Source: Xanthomarina spongicola
GTDB taxonomy: Bacteria > Bacteroidota > Bacteroidia > Flavobacteriales > Flavobacteriaceae
Reading direction: 5' to 3'
Length of the DNA stretch: 64,000 nucleotides
Assembly: GCF_003148645.1 (NCBI RefSeq)
Contig: NZ_QGGP01000005.1
Location: 120,751-184,750, forward strand
Made by a program: the position numbers and the translations under genes. A model generated the notes under the pieces. That model searched no databases. It worked only from the letters and a program-made list of their open reading frames with translations, and was not told the origin of the DNA. Within the stretch, counting starts at the first letter, position 1. Each line of letters begins with the position of its first letter. Positions 1 through 8,676 of this stretch are shown here, piece by piece.

Positions 1-888
1 AGTTTCTTTTTCAACACGACCAATAAATTTGCTTCCAATAAAACTCTCATGAATAAAATCTTCCCCTACTTTCAATTTTCCTTTAGCATATAATTGTGCT
101 AATCTTGCTGAAGTTCCTGTACCACAAGGACTTCTGTCGATGGCTTTATCGCCATAAAAAACAGCATTTCTACCAGAAGATGTTGGATCGATAGGAGTTC
201 CTGTCCATAGCATATGCGTGACATCCTTTATGGTTTCGTTTTCTGGATGAATGAATAGATTAGGATATTTCTGGTTAATTCGTTCTCTAACCACCTGTGA
301 ATACTGAATAATTTTTGATGCTGAAAAATCTTGAACTCCAGAGAAATTTTCTTGAGGATCTACAATGGCGTAATAATTCCCACCATAAGACACATCGAAT
401 CTAATTTTTCCTAATTCTGGACAATCAACCTTCAATCCTTCAGCAGCTAAATAACTTTTTACATTGGTAAGTTTTACCCAATCGACTTTTGTTCCAGTTT
501 GTTGGTATTCAATTTCAACCAAACCAGCTGGAGCTTCCATTCTAATTTTTCCAGGAACTTTTGGAGTTACTAAGCCTTCCTCAATAGCAATAGTTATAGT
601 TCCTATAGTGCCATGCCCACACATTGGTAAACAACCGGAAGTTTCAATAAACAGAATGGCAAAATCGTTTTCAGGATTGTGTGGTGGGTATAAAATACTG
701 CCACTCATCATGTCGTGTCCACGAGGCTCGAACATGAGACCTTTCCGAATCCAATCGTATTCTTTCAAAAAATGCTGACGCTTTTCACTCATGGTTTTTC
801 CAACCAGTTCTGGACCACCTTGCTTTATCACTCTTACAGGATTTCCACAAGTATGTGCATCGATGCAAACAAAAGTGCTTTTACTCAT
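1..888 (-). CDS. 4-hydroxyproline 2-epimerase / proline racemase family (3' end cut by window)
   Basis: Cofactor-independent epimerase that would convert trans-4-hydroxy-L-proline to cis-4-hydroxy-D-proline in the cytoplasm, the first step of hydroxyproline catabolism. The reverse-strand frame is open from the ATG at 886-888 to the window edge, giving about 296 of roughly 333 residues. Both catalytic cysteine motifs of the family are visible: LPMCGHGTIG in the N half and DRSPCGTGTSA in the C half. The Cys/Cys pair fits hydroxyproline epimerase or proline racemase, and not the Cys/Thr dehydratase. The start overlaps the stop of the DUF885 peptidase gene by 8 bp (ATGAGTAA), so translation is probably coupled. 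Neighbouring deaminase-like and semialdehyde dehydrogenase genes favour hydroxyproline as substrate. The D-hydroxyproline oxidase needed between the steps is not in the window and may lie to the left. Confidence 0.88.
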   Translation of the reverse strand, partial: MSKSTFVCIDAHTCGNPVRVIKQGGPELVGKTMSEKRQHFLKEYDWIRKGLMFEPRGHDMMSGSILYPPHNPENDFAILFIETSGCLPMCGHGTIGTITIAIEEGLVTPKVPGKIRMEAPAGLVEIEYQQTGTKVDWVKLTNVKSYLAAEGLKVDCPELGKIRFDVSYGGNYYAIVDPQENFSGVQDFSASKIIQYSQVVRERINQKYPNLFIHPENETIKDVTHMLWTGTPIDPTSSGRNAVFYGDKAIDRSPCGTGTSARLAQLYAKGKLKVGEDFIHESFIGSKFIGRVEKET

Positions 889-2620
889 TATTAACAGCTT
901 GAATATAACTATTTACTCTCTCTTCCATAATAGATAAAGTCACTGTACCTTCGCCTAAAATGACTTCATGAAACTCGCGAATATCGAATTTATCTTGTAA
1001 TTCGGTTTCTGCTTTTTCACGTAATTCCCTAATTTTTATCTCTCCAATTTTATAGGAAATGGCTTGTGCTGGCCAGGAAATATATCTATCTGTTTCTGTA
1101 GTTACCTCATGAATAGATAAAGCTGTGTTTGAAGCTAAATAATCTAAAACTTCCTGTCTTGTCCAACCTAAAGCATGCACTCCAGTATCTACAACCAATC
1201 TGCAGGCTCGCCACATTTCGTAAGTTAGCTGACCAAATTTTTCGTAAGGTGTTGTGTAAATCCCCATTTCGTCTGCTAAATATTCGGAGTATAATCCCCA
1301 ACCTTCACCATAAGCTGAAAGATATAAGTCTCTTCTATATTGTGGAATAGAATCGCCAAGCTCATTGTTTAAGGAAATTTGCAAGTGATGTCCTGGAACA
1401 GCTTCGTGAGCAGTCAAAGCTGGTATAGTATATAAGGTTCTACTTGGCAAATTATACGTATTCACCCAATAAAATCCAGCTGTTTTATCATCGTAAGATC
1501 CTGAATATCTTCCTCCAGTATATTTTGGTGCAATTGCAGCAGGAACTGGAACGACACCATAAGGTTTTCTAGGCAAGGTTTTAAAATATTTTGGAAGTTC
1601 GCCATCAATCCGTTTGGAAATATCTCTAGCAAACATCATTAATTCTTTAGGTGTTTTGGCATAAAACTGCGAATCGGTTCTTAAGAATGCAAGAAAATCT
1701 GCAAAGCTTCCTTCAAAGCCTAACTCGTCAATAATTACTTGCATTTTGGCTTTAATCCTAACAACTTCCTTTAATCCTATTTGATGAATGTCTTCTGCAG
1801 TATATTGATTGCTTGTTGTAAAATAATTAATTCGGTTTTGATAGAATGCTTCCCCATTTGGTATGGATGTAATTCCTAATGCTTCACGGGAATTTGGGAA
1901 ATATTCAATTTCAAAAAAGTCTTTAATCTTTTGATATTGTGCAACCACATTGTTTTCAATACTGATTTTAGCTACAGATAAAACACTGTCCTTTTGCTTA
2001 CTAGTCAAACTTTGTGGTAAGGTATTAATGGGTTGGTAAAAGTCACTTTGCGTGTAATCTTCAACAAGATGTTTGTTGTAAGTAAAACTATAGTCGCCAA
2101 AAACAACTTTTGGTTGCACCATGCCTTCTTTGATACTCTCTCTTAAAAGTGCCAAGTTATAATCGACCGTTTTCGGCAATTCGTTCAACTTTTCTAAATA
2201 GGTCTTAACATCATTATAGTCTTCAAATTCTGTTTCAGCCATCTTGCTTAAATTCAAATGAAAAGCCCATTCTGACGTAATGGTATTTAGATAGGTTTTA
2301 AAAGTGTTCGCATCTATTTTTTCCTGAAGTACGAAACGCAATAATTCCAAAGAAATTTGTTCTGATTCTGTGAGATTTTCTTCATTTACTTTTGAAAGTT
2401 CCTGCTGAAGTTCCTCAGCAAAACCTGCTTCTTTTTGATAAAATTCAATGGTATTATCTAAAGATTCTTTTGGTTCAAAATCGTATTCTCTTTCAGTTTC
2501 ATAGGCTTTAATGACATCTTCTAATAAAACTTCTGAAGCAATTGTATTGCTAGCTTCGTCATTTTTACAAGTCATTAAACTAACCAATAAAAAGAATAAT
2601 ACACCTTTTGAAACCTTCAT
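881..2620 (-). CDS. DUF885 family lipoprotein, putative zinc metallopeptidase
   Basis: 579-residue protein of the DUF885 family. The N terminus has a lipoprotein signal (hydrophobic stretch ending SLMTC, Cys at about 18), so it is probably lipidated in the cell envelope. The HEAVPGHH motif at residues 405-412 is the family's HExxxGHH-like metal-binding signature, and the length is typical. It lies in the hydroxyproline operon, 4 bp after the semialdehyde dehydrogenase gene and overlapping the epimerase gene. A plausible job is releasing hydroxyproline from peptides, but substrate and activity are inferred from context only. Related proteins are often annotated simply as DUF885. Confidence 0.85.
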   Translation of the reverse strand: MKVSKGVLFFLLVSLMTCKNDEASNTIASEVLLEDVIKAYETEREYDFEPKESLDNTIEFYQKEAGFAEELQQELSKVNEENLTESEQISLELLRFVLQEKIDANTFKTYLNTITSEWAFHLNLSKMAETEFEDYNDVKTYLEKLNELPKTVDYNLALLRESIKEGMVQPKVVFGDYSFTYNKHLVEDYTQSDFYQPINTLPQSLTSKQKDSVLSVAKISIENNVVAQYQKIKDFFEIEYFPNSREALGITSIPNGEAFYQNRINYFTTSNQYTAEDIHQIGLKEVVRIKAKMQVIIDELGFEGSFADFLAFLRTDSQFYAKTPKELMMFARDISKRIDGELPKYFKTLPRKPYGVVPVPAAIAPKYTGGRYSGSYDDKTAGFYWVNTYNLPSRTLYTIPALTAHEAVPGHHLQISLNNELGDSIPQYRRDLYLSAYGEGWGLYSEYLADEMGIYTTPYEKFGQLTYEMWRACRLVVDTGVHALGWTRQEVLDYLASNTALSIHEVTTETDRYISWPAQAISYKIGEIKIRELREKAETELQDKFDIREFHEVILGEGTVTLSIMEERVNSYIQAVNNE

Positions 2621-2624
2621 AGAA

Positions 2625-4208
2625 TTAAATAGTATCTGTAGTTTGCTTGTTATTTACTAAACGTGAAATTTTTAATGGATTTTCATTTTTCAATGCATCT
2701 GGCAACAAATTATTTGGCCAATCTTGATAGCTAAAAGGTCTCACCCAACGTTTAATTGAATGAATTCCTACAGCTGTAAAACGACTATCTGTTGAAGCAG
2801 GATAAGGACCACCATGAACCATAGAAGGGCAAACCTCAACTCCAGTAGGCACACCATTAAAGATGATACGTCCTACGCGATTTTGTAGTGCATCGATAAC
2901 TTGAGAATATTGCGAAGCTTCGTCATTATCTGCTATTAAAGTGCCTGTTAATTGACCTTCTAGTTTTGAAATAATCTGTTCTAATTGTTCGGCATTTTCA
3001 CACTGAACAACCATAGAATAGGGTCCAAAAACTTCTTGATGTAAGGTTGTGTTTTTTATAAAAGTAGCTCCTTCAACTGTAGTTACCGTTTGTCTGGCAT
3101 AATTAGGTTTCACGTCAGAATTAAAATCTGCAACAACCGTTAATTCAGGTTGAGACAGTGCTTTTTGCTTGTTGTTTTCATAAGCTCCAATAATATTTGG
3201 ATGCAACATGCTTGATGGTTCAATTTTCACGATTTCATTTGATAACTTTTTAATGAAATTAGATAATTCTTCACCTTTAATTCCTAACAATAAACCTGGA
3301 TTGGTACAAAACTGACCTGTTCCTAAAGTAATGGAACCAGCATAGGTTTTAGCTAAAGCCTCTCCTCTATTTTTTAAGGCATTAGGCAATATAACCACAG
3401 GATTAATACTTCCCATTTCAGCAAAAACTGGAATTGGTTCTTCGCGTTTAGCAGCTAAATCGTACAAAGTACGACCACCACGAATACTACCTGTAAAACC
3501 AACAGCTTTCACACCAGGATGAGACACCAATTGTGTTCCTACTTCTATGCCACTACTATTTAAATTTGAAAATACACCATTTGGCATACCTGTTTTTTCA
3601 GCTGCTTTGATAATTGCCGAAGCAACTAATTCACCAGTTCCAGCATGCATAGGATGCGATTTTACGATTACTGGACAACCAGCTGCTAAAGCTGCTGCAG
3701 TATCTCCACCTGCTGTAGAATATGCTAACGGAAAATTGCTTGCTCCAAAAACAACTACTGGTCCTAAAGGCACCAACATTTTTCTAATATCGGATTTCGG
3801 CATAGGTTGTCTGTCTGGTTGAGGAGTATCAATGGCTGCTTCAACCCAAGAGCCTTCTTGGAGTAATTCAGCAAAGGTACGTAATTGTCCAACAGTTCTA
3901 CCTCTTTCTCCCATAGCTCTTCCTTCTGGTAAACCAGTTTCTGAGCAATAGGTTTCTATCAATTCTGAATCTAAAGCTAAAATTTCGTCTGCAATGGTAT
4001 TTAAAAATTCGGCTTTTCGCTTTCCTGATGTTTGTCTAAAAGATTTAAATGCTTTAGAAGCTAAAGTAACTGCTTCATCTATTTCTTCTTTTGTAGCTTC
4101 AGTATAAATAGGATTATTTTCTAGATTTAACTGTGGATTAAACGTTTTATACGTTTTAGTTCCTTTTGCTGAAAGTTGATTACCAATATAATTTTTTCCT
4201 GTTATCAT
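2625..4208 (-). CDS. 2,5-dioxovalerate (alpha-ketoglutarate semialdehyde) dehydrogenase
   Basis: 527-residue aldehyde dehydrogenase that would oxidise alpha-ketoglutarate semialdehyde to 2-oxoglutarate with NAD(P), the last step of hydroxyproline breakdown. The catalytic general base is visible as Glu264 in FAEMGSINP and the nucleophile as Cys301 in GTGQFCTNPG. The long form (over 500 residues) and the GQFCTNPG context match the KGSA dehydrogenase subgroup. Its ATG overlaps the stop of the upstream DUF1272 gene by 4 bp (ATGA). An alternative substrate within the aldehyde dehydrogenase superfamily is possible, but the adjacent deaminase-like and epimerase genes make this assignment strong. Confidence 0.9.
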   Translation of the reverse strand: MITGKNYIGNQLSAKGTKTYKTFNPQLNLENNPIYTEATKEEIDEAVTLASKAFKSFRQTSGKRKAEFLNTIADEILALDSELIETYCSETGLPEGRAMGERGRTVGQLRTFAELLQEGSWVEAAIDTPQPDRQPMPKSDIRKMLVPLGPVVVFGASNFPLAYSTAGGDTAAALAAGCPVIVKSHPMHAGTGELVASAIIKAAEKTGMPNGVFSNLNSSGIEVGTQLVSHPGVKAVGFTGSIRGGRTLYDLAAKREEPIPVFAEMGSINPVVILPNALKNRGEALAKTYAGSITLGTGQFCTNPGLLLGIKGEELSNFIKKLSNEIVKIEPSSMLHPNIIGAYENNKQKALSQPELTVVADFNSDVKPNYARQTVTTVEGATFIKNTTLHQEVFGPYSMVVQCENAEQLEQIISKLEGQLTGTLIADNDEASQYSQVIDALQNRVGRIIFNGVPTGVEVCPSMVHGGPYPASTDSRFTAVGIHSIKRWVRPFSYQDWPNNLLPDALKNENPLKISRLVNNKQTTDTI

Positions 4209-4471
4209 TTTTTATTTATTCTTTCTAAATGTTTTTCAATATCAACTGGTTTATAAACCACTTTTGTAGATACTGGGTATTTTTCTAATAATACTTTTGG
4301 TCTAATTGGACGCTTTTCAAAACCACCATTACAATTAGGACAAACATGCTGTAGCACTGTTTGAACGCAATCTTTACAAAAGGTGCATTCAAAGGTGCAA
4401 ATCATCGCTTCTTGAGAATCAAAAGGCAATGATTTGTTACAATGCTCACATGTAGGCCTTATTTCTAACAT
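4205..4471 (-). CDS. DUF1272 small zinc-binding protein
   Basis: 88-residue protein with a dense cysteine array: CEHC near residue 8, CTFECTFCKDC around 26-36 and CPNC near 45. This is the DUF1272 pattern and looks like a treble-clef or zinc-ribbon fold. It sits between the DHDPS-like deaminase gene (1-bp gap) and the aldehyde dehydrogenase gene (4-bp overlap), so it is translated as part of the hydroxyproline operon. The biochemical role of the family is not known to me. A regulatory or chaperone role in the operon is only an inference from position. Confidence 0.85.
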   Translation of the reverse strand: MLEIRPTCEHCNKSLPFDSQEAMICTFECTFCKDCVQTVLQHVCPNCNGGFEKRPIRPKVLLEKYPVSTKVVYKPVDIEKHLERINKK

Positions 4472-4472
4472 C

Positions 4473-5387
4473 TTATAAGTTCTTATAATTTGGAAGTGTT
4501 GGTCTGTTTTTTAATCCTTCTTCTATCACTTTTAATACGTGTTTACGCTCATCTCCTATAAGTGGTAATCGTGGTGCTCTAACATTATCAGTACCAATTC
4601 CTGTAGCAACTTCTGCTAATTTAATATTCTGTACTAATTTAGCGTTAATATCTAACTCTAGCAAAGGCATAAACCATCTGTAAATTTCTAGAGCTTCTTT
4701 TATTCTTCCTGCTTTTTGTAATTCGTAAATAGCAACTGTTTCTGCAGGGAAAGCACAAACTAATCCAGCAACCCAACCATCGGCACCTAATAACAAACTT
4801 TCAAGAGCAATGGTATCAACACCTGTCATAATCTTTAAACGGTCTCCAAAACGATTTTTTATACGTGTAATATTTGTTGTATCTCTTGTAGATTCTTTAA
4901 CAGCTTCAATATTGTTACATTTTAATAACTCTTCGAACATGTCTAATGAAACTTCAATTTTATAATCCACAGGATTATTGTAAATCATAATTGGTAACGA
5001 CGTATTATTTGCTACAGCTTTAAAATATTCTACAGTTTCTCTGTCTCCAGATTTATATCTCATTGGAGGTAACATCATTAAGCCTTGAGCTCCATCTTCT
5101 TCAGCCTTGTGAGCTGCTTGAATAGCCGCTTTAGTTGTTTGCTCTGCAACATTAATTAGCACAGGAACTTTTCCTTTAACAATGTCAACAGTAGTTGTAG
5201 TCAACATTCTTTTTTCTTCATCTAATAACGTACTGGCTTCACCTAAAGTACCACCTAGTACAATACCATGAACTCCTGCCTCTAATTGCGCTTTGATATT
5301 AACTTCGAACATTTTTAAATCTAGTTCATCTGCATCTGTGAACTTTGTTGTAACTGCTGGCATAACGCCTTTCCATTGAATACTCAT
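4473..5387 (-). CDS. DHDPS/NAL-family lyase, probable 1-pyrroline-4-hydroxy-2-carboxylate deaminase
   Basis: 304-residue TIM-barrel protein of the dihydrodipicolinate synthase/N-acetylneuraminate lyase family. Visible family marks are GGTLGE (45-50), the catalytic Tyr136 in IMIYNNP and the Schiff-base Lys164 in AVKESTRD. In hydroxyproline clusters this family deaminates 1-pyrroline-4-hydroxy-2-carboxylate to alpha-ketoglutarate semialdehyde, the substrate of the dehydrogenase encoded two genes downstream. It is the first gene of the minus-strand operon, with a -7 box 23 bp upstream of its start. True dihydrodipicolinate synthase is an alternative that the context makes unlikely. Confidence 0.87.
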   Translation of the reverse strand: MSIQWKGVMPAVTTKFTDADELDLKMFEVNIKAQLEAGVHGIVLGGTLGEASTLLDEEKRMLTTTTVDIVKGKVPVLINVAEQTTKAAIQAAHKAEEDGAQGLMMLPPMRYKSGDRETVEYFKAVANNTSLPIMIYNNPVDYKIEVSLDMFEELLKCNNIEAVKESTRDTTNITRIKNRFGDRLKIMTGVDTIALESLLLGADGWVAGLVCAFPAETVAIYELQKAGRIKEALEIYRWFMPLLELDINAKLVQNIKLAEVATGIGTDNVRAPRLPLIGDERKHVLKVIEEGLKNRPTLPNYKNL

Positions 5388-5409
5388 AATATATATGTTT
5401 TTAATGACA

Positions 5410-5417
5410 CAAAATTA
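5410..5417 (-). promoter_or_regulatory. -7 box of the hydroxyproline operon promoter
   Basis: On the minus strand this reads TAATTTTG, an exact match to the Bacteroidota -7 consensus TAnnTTTG. It would start transcription around 5403, about 16 bp before the deaminase ATG at 5387. The divergent AraC gene has an identical -7 octamer at 5506-5513. No clear -33 TTG was found. Confidence 0.55.
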
Positions 5418-5479
5418 GTTCAGACATCTATATAATAATAATCCATTTTTATCCATGTATTATACTATATTATCTTATT

Positions 5480-5501
5480 TTAATCGTTTTTTAATCGTTT
5501 T
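5480..5501. repeat. Perfect tandem 11-bp repeat in the divergent regulatory region
   Basis: TTAATCGTTTT occurs twice in immediate succession (5480-5490 and 5491-5501), placing two copies on the same face of the helix one turn apart. It lies just upstream of the araC -7 box, where an AraC-family regulator binding direct half-sites could act. The operator role is an inference. Confidence 0.5.
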
Positions 5502-5505
5502 TGCT

Positions 5506-5513
5506 TAATTTTG
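5506..5513 (+). promoter_or_regulatory. -7 box of the cupin-AraC gene, probably leaderless
   Basis: TAATTTTG matches TAnnTTTG exactly and lies 8 bp before the ATG at 5522. With the usual short distance from this box to the transcription start, the mRNA would begin at or within a base or two of the start codon. This decides the start at 5522 over the in-frame TTG at 5501, which lies upstream of the box. Confidence 0.55.
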
Positions 5514-5521
5514 TATTCAAT

Positions 5522-6376
5522 ATGAAAGTCCTTCCCTTTAAAATACCAAAACCAGAATCGGCTGCATTAATATTCCAAGAAGACTTAGAGCCTTTTTTTT
5601 ATGATAAACTCCATCAACATGAAGAAATTCAATTAAGTTATATTGTAAAAGGAGAAGGCACTTTAATTGTAGGAGACACTATTAATTATTATAAATCAGG
5701 AGATGTAATTGTAATAGGAAGTCAGTTACCACATGTGTTTAAAAGCGATCAAGAATTACATAAACAATCGCATATGATTTCTTTGTTTTTTACTGAAACT
5801 AGTTTTGGTAAAGACTTTTTCAGTTTGGACGAATTAGCAGAATCTCAAGCATTTTTTAAACGAGCGAAACACGGATTTAAAATCACATCTCATGAAACTA
5901 AGATTATATCTCTTTTCAAAAGGATTAAAACTGCAACAAAATCTGAAAGATTTATAATACTTCTACAATTACTAAACCTTTTTTCAATCAGTGATTATAA
6001 AAGTTTATCTTCTTTTATATATGAAAAAACATTTTCTGTTATTGAAGGCGAACGTATGCGTGATGTCTTTGAATACACTATGAACAATTATAATAAAGAC
6101 ATTTCCTTAGAATCTATAGCAAATGTTGCCAACATGACTAAAAATGCCTTCTGTAAGTATTTTAAAAAATACACCAATAAAACTTATGGGCAATTTTTAA
6201 ACGAACTACGTATCGAACATGCTTGTAAACTACTGTTGTCTAAAAAAAATCTCACTATCTCTGATATAGCATATAAAGTAGGTTTTAATAATATTTCAAA
6301 TTTTAATCGACAGTTTAAAAAAGTGAAACACTTAACTCCTTTAATTTATAAGAACGAATACTCTCATAACATGTAG
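5522..6376 (+). CDS. AraC-family regulator with N-terminal cupin domain
   Basis: 284-residue transcription factor. Residues about 10-90 form a cupin sensor (HQHEEIQLSYIVKGEGTL, then a GDVIVIGSQLPH turn), and the C-terminal 100 residues form two AraC helix-turn-helix motifs, the second being ISDIAYKVGFNNISNFNRQF. The ATG at 5522 is preferred to the in-frame TTG at 5501, because the TTG lies before the promoter box. The gene is divergent from the hydroxyproline operon and shares its -7 octamer, so it is probably the operon's regulator, with hydroxyproline or a derivative as the likely cupin ligand. Regulation of the operon is inferred from arrangement. Confidence 0.88.
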   Translation: MKVLPFKIPKPESAALIFQEDLEPFFYDKLHQHEEIQLSYIVKGEGTLIVGDTINYYKSGDVIVIGSQLPHVFKSDQELHKQSHMISLFFTETSFGKDFFSLDELAESQAFFKRAKHGFKITSHETKIISLFKRIKTATKSERFIILLQLLNLFSISDYKSLSSFIYEKTFSVIEGERMRDVFEYTMNNYNKDISLESIANVANMTKNAFCKYFKKYTNKTYGQFLNELRIEHACKLLLSKKNLTISDIAYKVGFNNISNFNRQFKKVKHLTPLIYKNEYSHNM

Positions 6377-6385
6377 AAATAAAAA

Positions 6386-6409
6386 AATCCACACTTAAAA
6401 GTGTGGATT
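6386..6409. terminator. Bidirectional terminator between araC and tRNA-Val
   Basis: Perfect inverted repeat AATCCACAC / GTGTGGATT with a six-base centre, preceded by an A-run and followed by TGTTTATTT. It would stop the forward araC transcript and any reverse transcript from the tRNA. Confidence 0.8.
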
Positions 6410-6421
6410 GTTTATTTAATG

Positions 6422-6496
6422 TGGGCGCGAAGGGATTCGAACCCCTGACCCCCTGGGTGTAAACCAGGTGCTCTGAACCAACTGAGCTACGCGCCC
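6422..6496 (-). tRNA. tRNA-Val(UAC)
   Basis: The reverse complement starts GGGCGCG and ends CGCGCCC plus discriminator A, giving a full 7-bp acceptor stem. It shows GTAGCTCAGTTGG in the D arm, the anticodon loop TTTACAC (anticodon TAC) closed by CCTGG/CCAGG, and GGTTCGAATCC in the T arm. CCA is not encoded. It stands alone between araC and folC. Confidence 0.97.
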
Positions 6497-6559
6497 TTTG
6501 TAATTGGACTGCAAATATAAATTAGTTTTCCATACTGCAAAAACTTTTTCATAAAAAAA

Positions 6560-7777
6560 TTAAATTATTTCTGCAACAACAAAAGTACTGCCACCAACAT
6601 AAATTAAATCCGAATCAGATGCTAGGTTTCTAGCATTTTTTAAAGCCTCATTTACACTCACATAGCTAGCACCTTTAAACCCTGCAGAGAGAAATTTCTT
6701 TTGCAACATATGTACTTCCATACCACGAGGAACATCTGGCTTACAGAAATAATATGTTGCTTTTTTTGGCATGATGTCTAAAATTGAGCTGAGATCTTTA
6801 TCATTTACCACTCCAAAAACTATGTGCAAGTGGCTATATACTTCTTCTTCTAACTGTTTAACTATGTAATTTAGTCCTTCTCTATTATGTGCTGTATCGC
6901 AAATTACCTTAGGCTGCTCTTGTAGTATTTGCCATCTACCTTGTAATCCAGTGTTTTTAACTACGTGAAGTAGTCCAGATTTGATTTGCTCATCTGAAAT
7001 TTTATATGAACTTGGTTTTAAAACTTTAATAGTTTGCAAAACGGTTTTTATATTTTTTTGCTGATACAAACCTCTTAAATCGCTAGGTAGAATTTCATTT
7101 ATCAAGGTGTCTGCAAAATAGATATCTGAATGATTCTTATTGGCAACATTTAAAAACACCTCTTTAGTCTCCTTTTGTGTTTCTCCTATAACCACAGGAA
7201 CTTGTGGTTTTATAATACCTGCTTTTTCAAAAGCAATGGCTTCTAAGGTATTTCCAAGAAACTGAGTATGATCGAATCCTATATTTGTAATAACTGAAAT
7301 TTCAGGAGTAATGATATTTGTAGAATCCAATCTACCTCCTAAACCTACTTCAATAATAGCAATATCGACTTTTTGTTTTGAAAAATAATCGAAAGCCATA
7401 CCTGAGGTCATTTCGAAAAACGACAAACTTTGTTCCTCTAAAAAGGCTTTGTTCCGTTTTATAAAACCATTTACAAAAACTTTACTTACAACTGTTCCAT
7501 TGATTTTTATCCGTTCCCTAAAATCTTTTAAATGTGGCGAAGTAAATAATCCGACTTTATATCCAGCTTCTTGTAAAATAGAAGATAGCATATGACTTGT
7601 AGAACCTTTTCCATTAGTTCCAGCCACATGAATAGTTTTTATTTTGTTTTGTGGGTTCTTTATGTGTTCAGCTAATAAAAGTGTGTTGTTTAAATCTGCT
7701 TTATAAGCAGATTTTCCTTGTCTTTGATACATTGGAAGCTGAGAGAACATCCAATTAATAGTATCTTGATATGTCAT
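6560..7777 (-). CDS. folC: Folylpolyglutamate synthase / dihydrofolate synthase
   Basis: 405-residue Mur-ligase-family enzyme that adds glutamate to folates (and possibly to dihydropteroate) in the cytoplasm. The ATP loop is GTNGKGS (53-59), followed by SHMLSSILQ and the FTSPHL signature. EVGLGGRLDSTN (middle) and CDTAHNREGL (C-terminal domain) are also typical. It is the last gene of the ExbB/ExbD/TonB-like cluster, 3 bp after the TonB-like gene, so it is cotranscribed with an envelope energy module. Its pathway partner folP lies at 57961. Confidence 0.94.
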   Translation of the reverse strand: MTYQDTINWMFSQLPMYQRQGKSAYKADLNNTLLLAEHIKNPQNKIKTIHVAGTNGKGSTSHMLSSILQEAGYKVGLFTSPHLKDFRERIKINGTVVSKVFVNGFIKRNKAFLEEQSLSFFEMTSGMAFDYFSKQKVDIAIIEVGLGGRLDSTNIITPEISVITNIGFDHTQFLGNTLEAIAFEKAGIIKPQVPVVIGETQKETKEVFLNVANKNHSDIYFADTLINEILPSDLRGLYQQKNIKTVLQTIKVLKPSSYKISDEQIKSGLLHVVKNTGLQGRWQILQEQPKVICDTAHNREGLNYIVKQLEEEVYSHLHIVFGVVNDKDLSSILDIMPKKATYYFCKPDVPRGMEVHMLQKKFLSAGFKGASYVSVNEALKNARNLASDSDLIYVGGSTFVVAEII

Positions 7778-7780
7778 GTT

Positions 7781-8674
7781 TTACTGACCTAAATTGAAGT
7801 TTACTTTAACAAAACCCATCTGCTTAATTGGTGCGTTGTTATCTGCTCGCCATTTATGCGATAAGGCAATTTTTTTTGCAGGTTCCATTAAACACTCGGC
7901 TGTATTGGTAGTCCCTTTTACGCCTGGTTCTGCCTCAATAACATCCCCATTTCTATTCACAACTATTTTCACGATAACCATTCCAGATTCGTTACAATCT
8001 TGTTTAAACACCTTTTTTGTTGGAGCACCTCTGCCTTTTAAACCATAACCTACGCCTCCATTTCCAGAACCTGGCTCTCCAAAATAACTTGCTGCATAAG
8101 GATCACCATCTAATTGTCCTTTATCTCCTGCTTTATTATCGTCTCCTTCTCCACCAGTTTCTTGTCCTTCAGATTTACTAACACCACCAATTAATGCATC
8201 TAATTTTTTCTTTTTAGCCTCTTTTTCAGCTTGTTCTTTTGCTAATTTGTCTGCTTCGGCTTTTGCTTTAGCATCTGCTTCAGCTTGGGCTTTTGCTTTG
8301 GCATCTGCAAGTTTTTTAGCTTTAGCTTCTGCTTCTTTTTGTTTTTTTATGGCAATAGCTTCTTCGTTGTTCTCTGTTAAAACATCTTCGGCTTTTGTTT
8401 TAGAAGCAGCAGCTTCTGGTTGTTTTTGTTCAGGTTTTACAACATCTTCTTTTGGTTGCTCTTTAACTTCTCTTGGTTCAGATTTAATAGGTTTTGTAGG
8501 TTGTACATCTCCACTACCAAAGTCTGTAGTACCAAAATTTACTGCAACTCCATATTCTTCAGGTGGATCCATATATTGAGTTCCAACAACAAACAGTAAC
8601 AAAATAATCAACACAGAAATAAGCGCTGTTATTCTTGCTGAATTTCGTTCATGTATGGTCTCAAAATATTTCAT
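7781..8674 (-). CDS. TonB/TolA-like energy transducer
   Basis: 297-residue periplasm-spanning protein. It has a short cytoplasmic N terminus, one membrane anchor (about residues 15-33) and then a proline/lysine region. A long Ala/Lys/Glu-rich stretch (about 90-155) is typical of TolA or TonB linkers. A Gly-rich segment and a C-terminal TonB-like domain (about 215-297) follow. It comes 2 bp after an ExbD-type gene and two genes after an ExbB-type gene, so it is the third part of a proton-motive-force-driven complex. Whether it serves TonB-dependent import or a Tol-like envelope role cannot be told from sequence. The low-complexity middle causes spurious antisense frames. Confidence 0.85.
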   Translation of the reverse strand: MKYFETIHERNSARITALISVLIILLLFVVGTQYMDPPEEYGVAVNFGTTDFGSGDVQPTKPIKSEPREVKEQPKEDVVKPEQKQPEAAASKTKAEDVLTENNEEAIAIKKQKEAEAKAKKLADAKAKAQAEADAKAKAEADKLAKEQAEKEAKKKKLDALIGGVSKSEGQETGGEGDDNKAGDKGQLDGDPYAASYFGEPGSGNGGVGYGLKGRGAPTKKVFKQDCNESGMVIVKIVVNRNGDVIEAEPGVKGTTNTAECLMEPAKKIALSHKWRADNNAPIKQMGFVKVNFNLGQ

Positions 8675-8676
8675 TA

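Noticed and set aside
464-778. Forward 104-residue frame
   Set aside because: It lies opposite the clearly coding epimerase gene, whose catalytic motifs are intact.
8247-8579. 110-residue forward frame rich in Ala and Ser
   Set aside because: It is the antisense image of the Ala/Lys-rich linker of the TonB-like gene; low complexity, no start signal.
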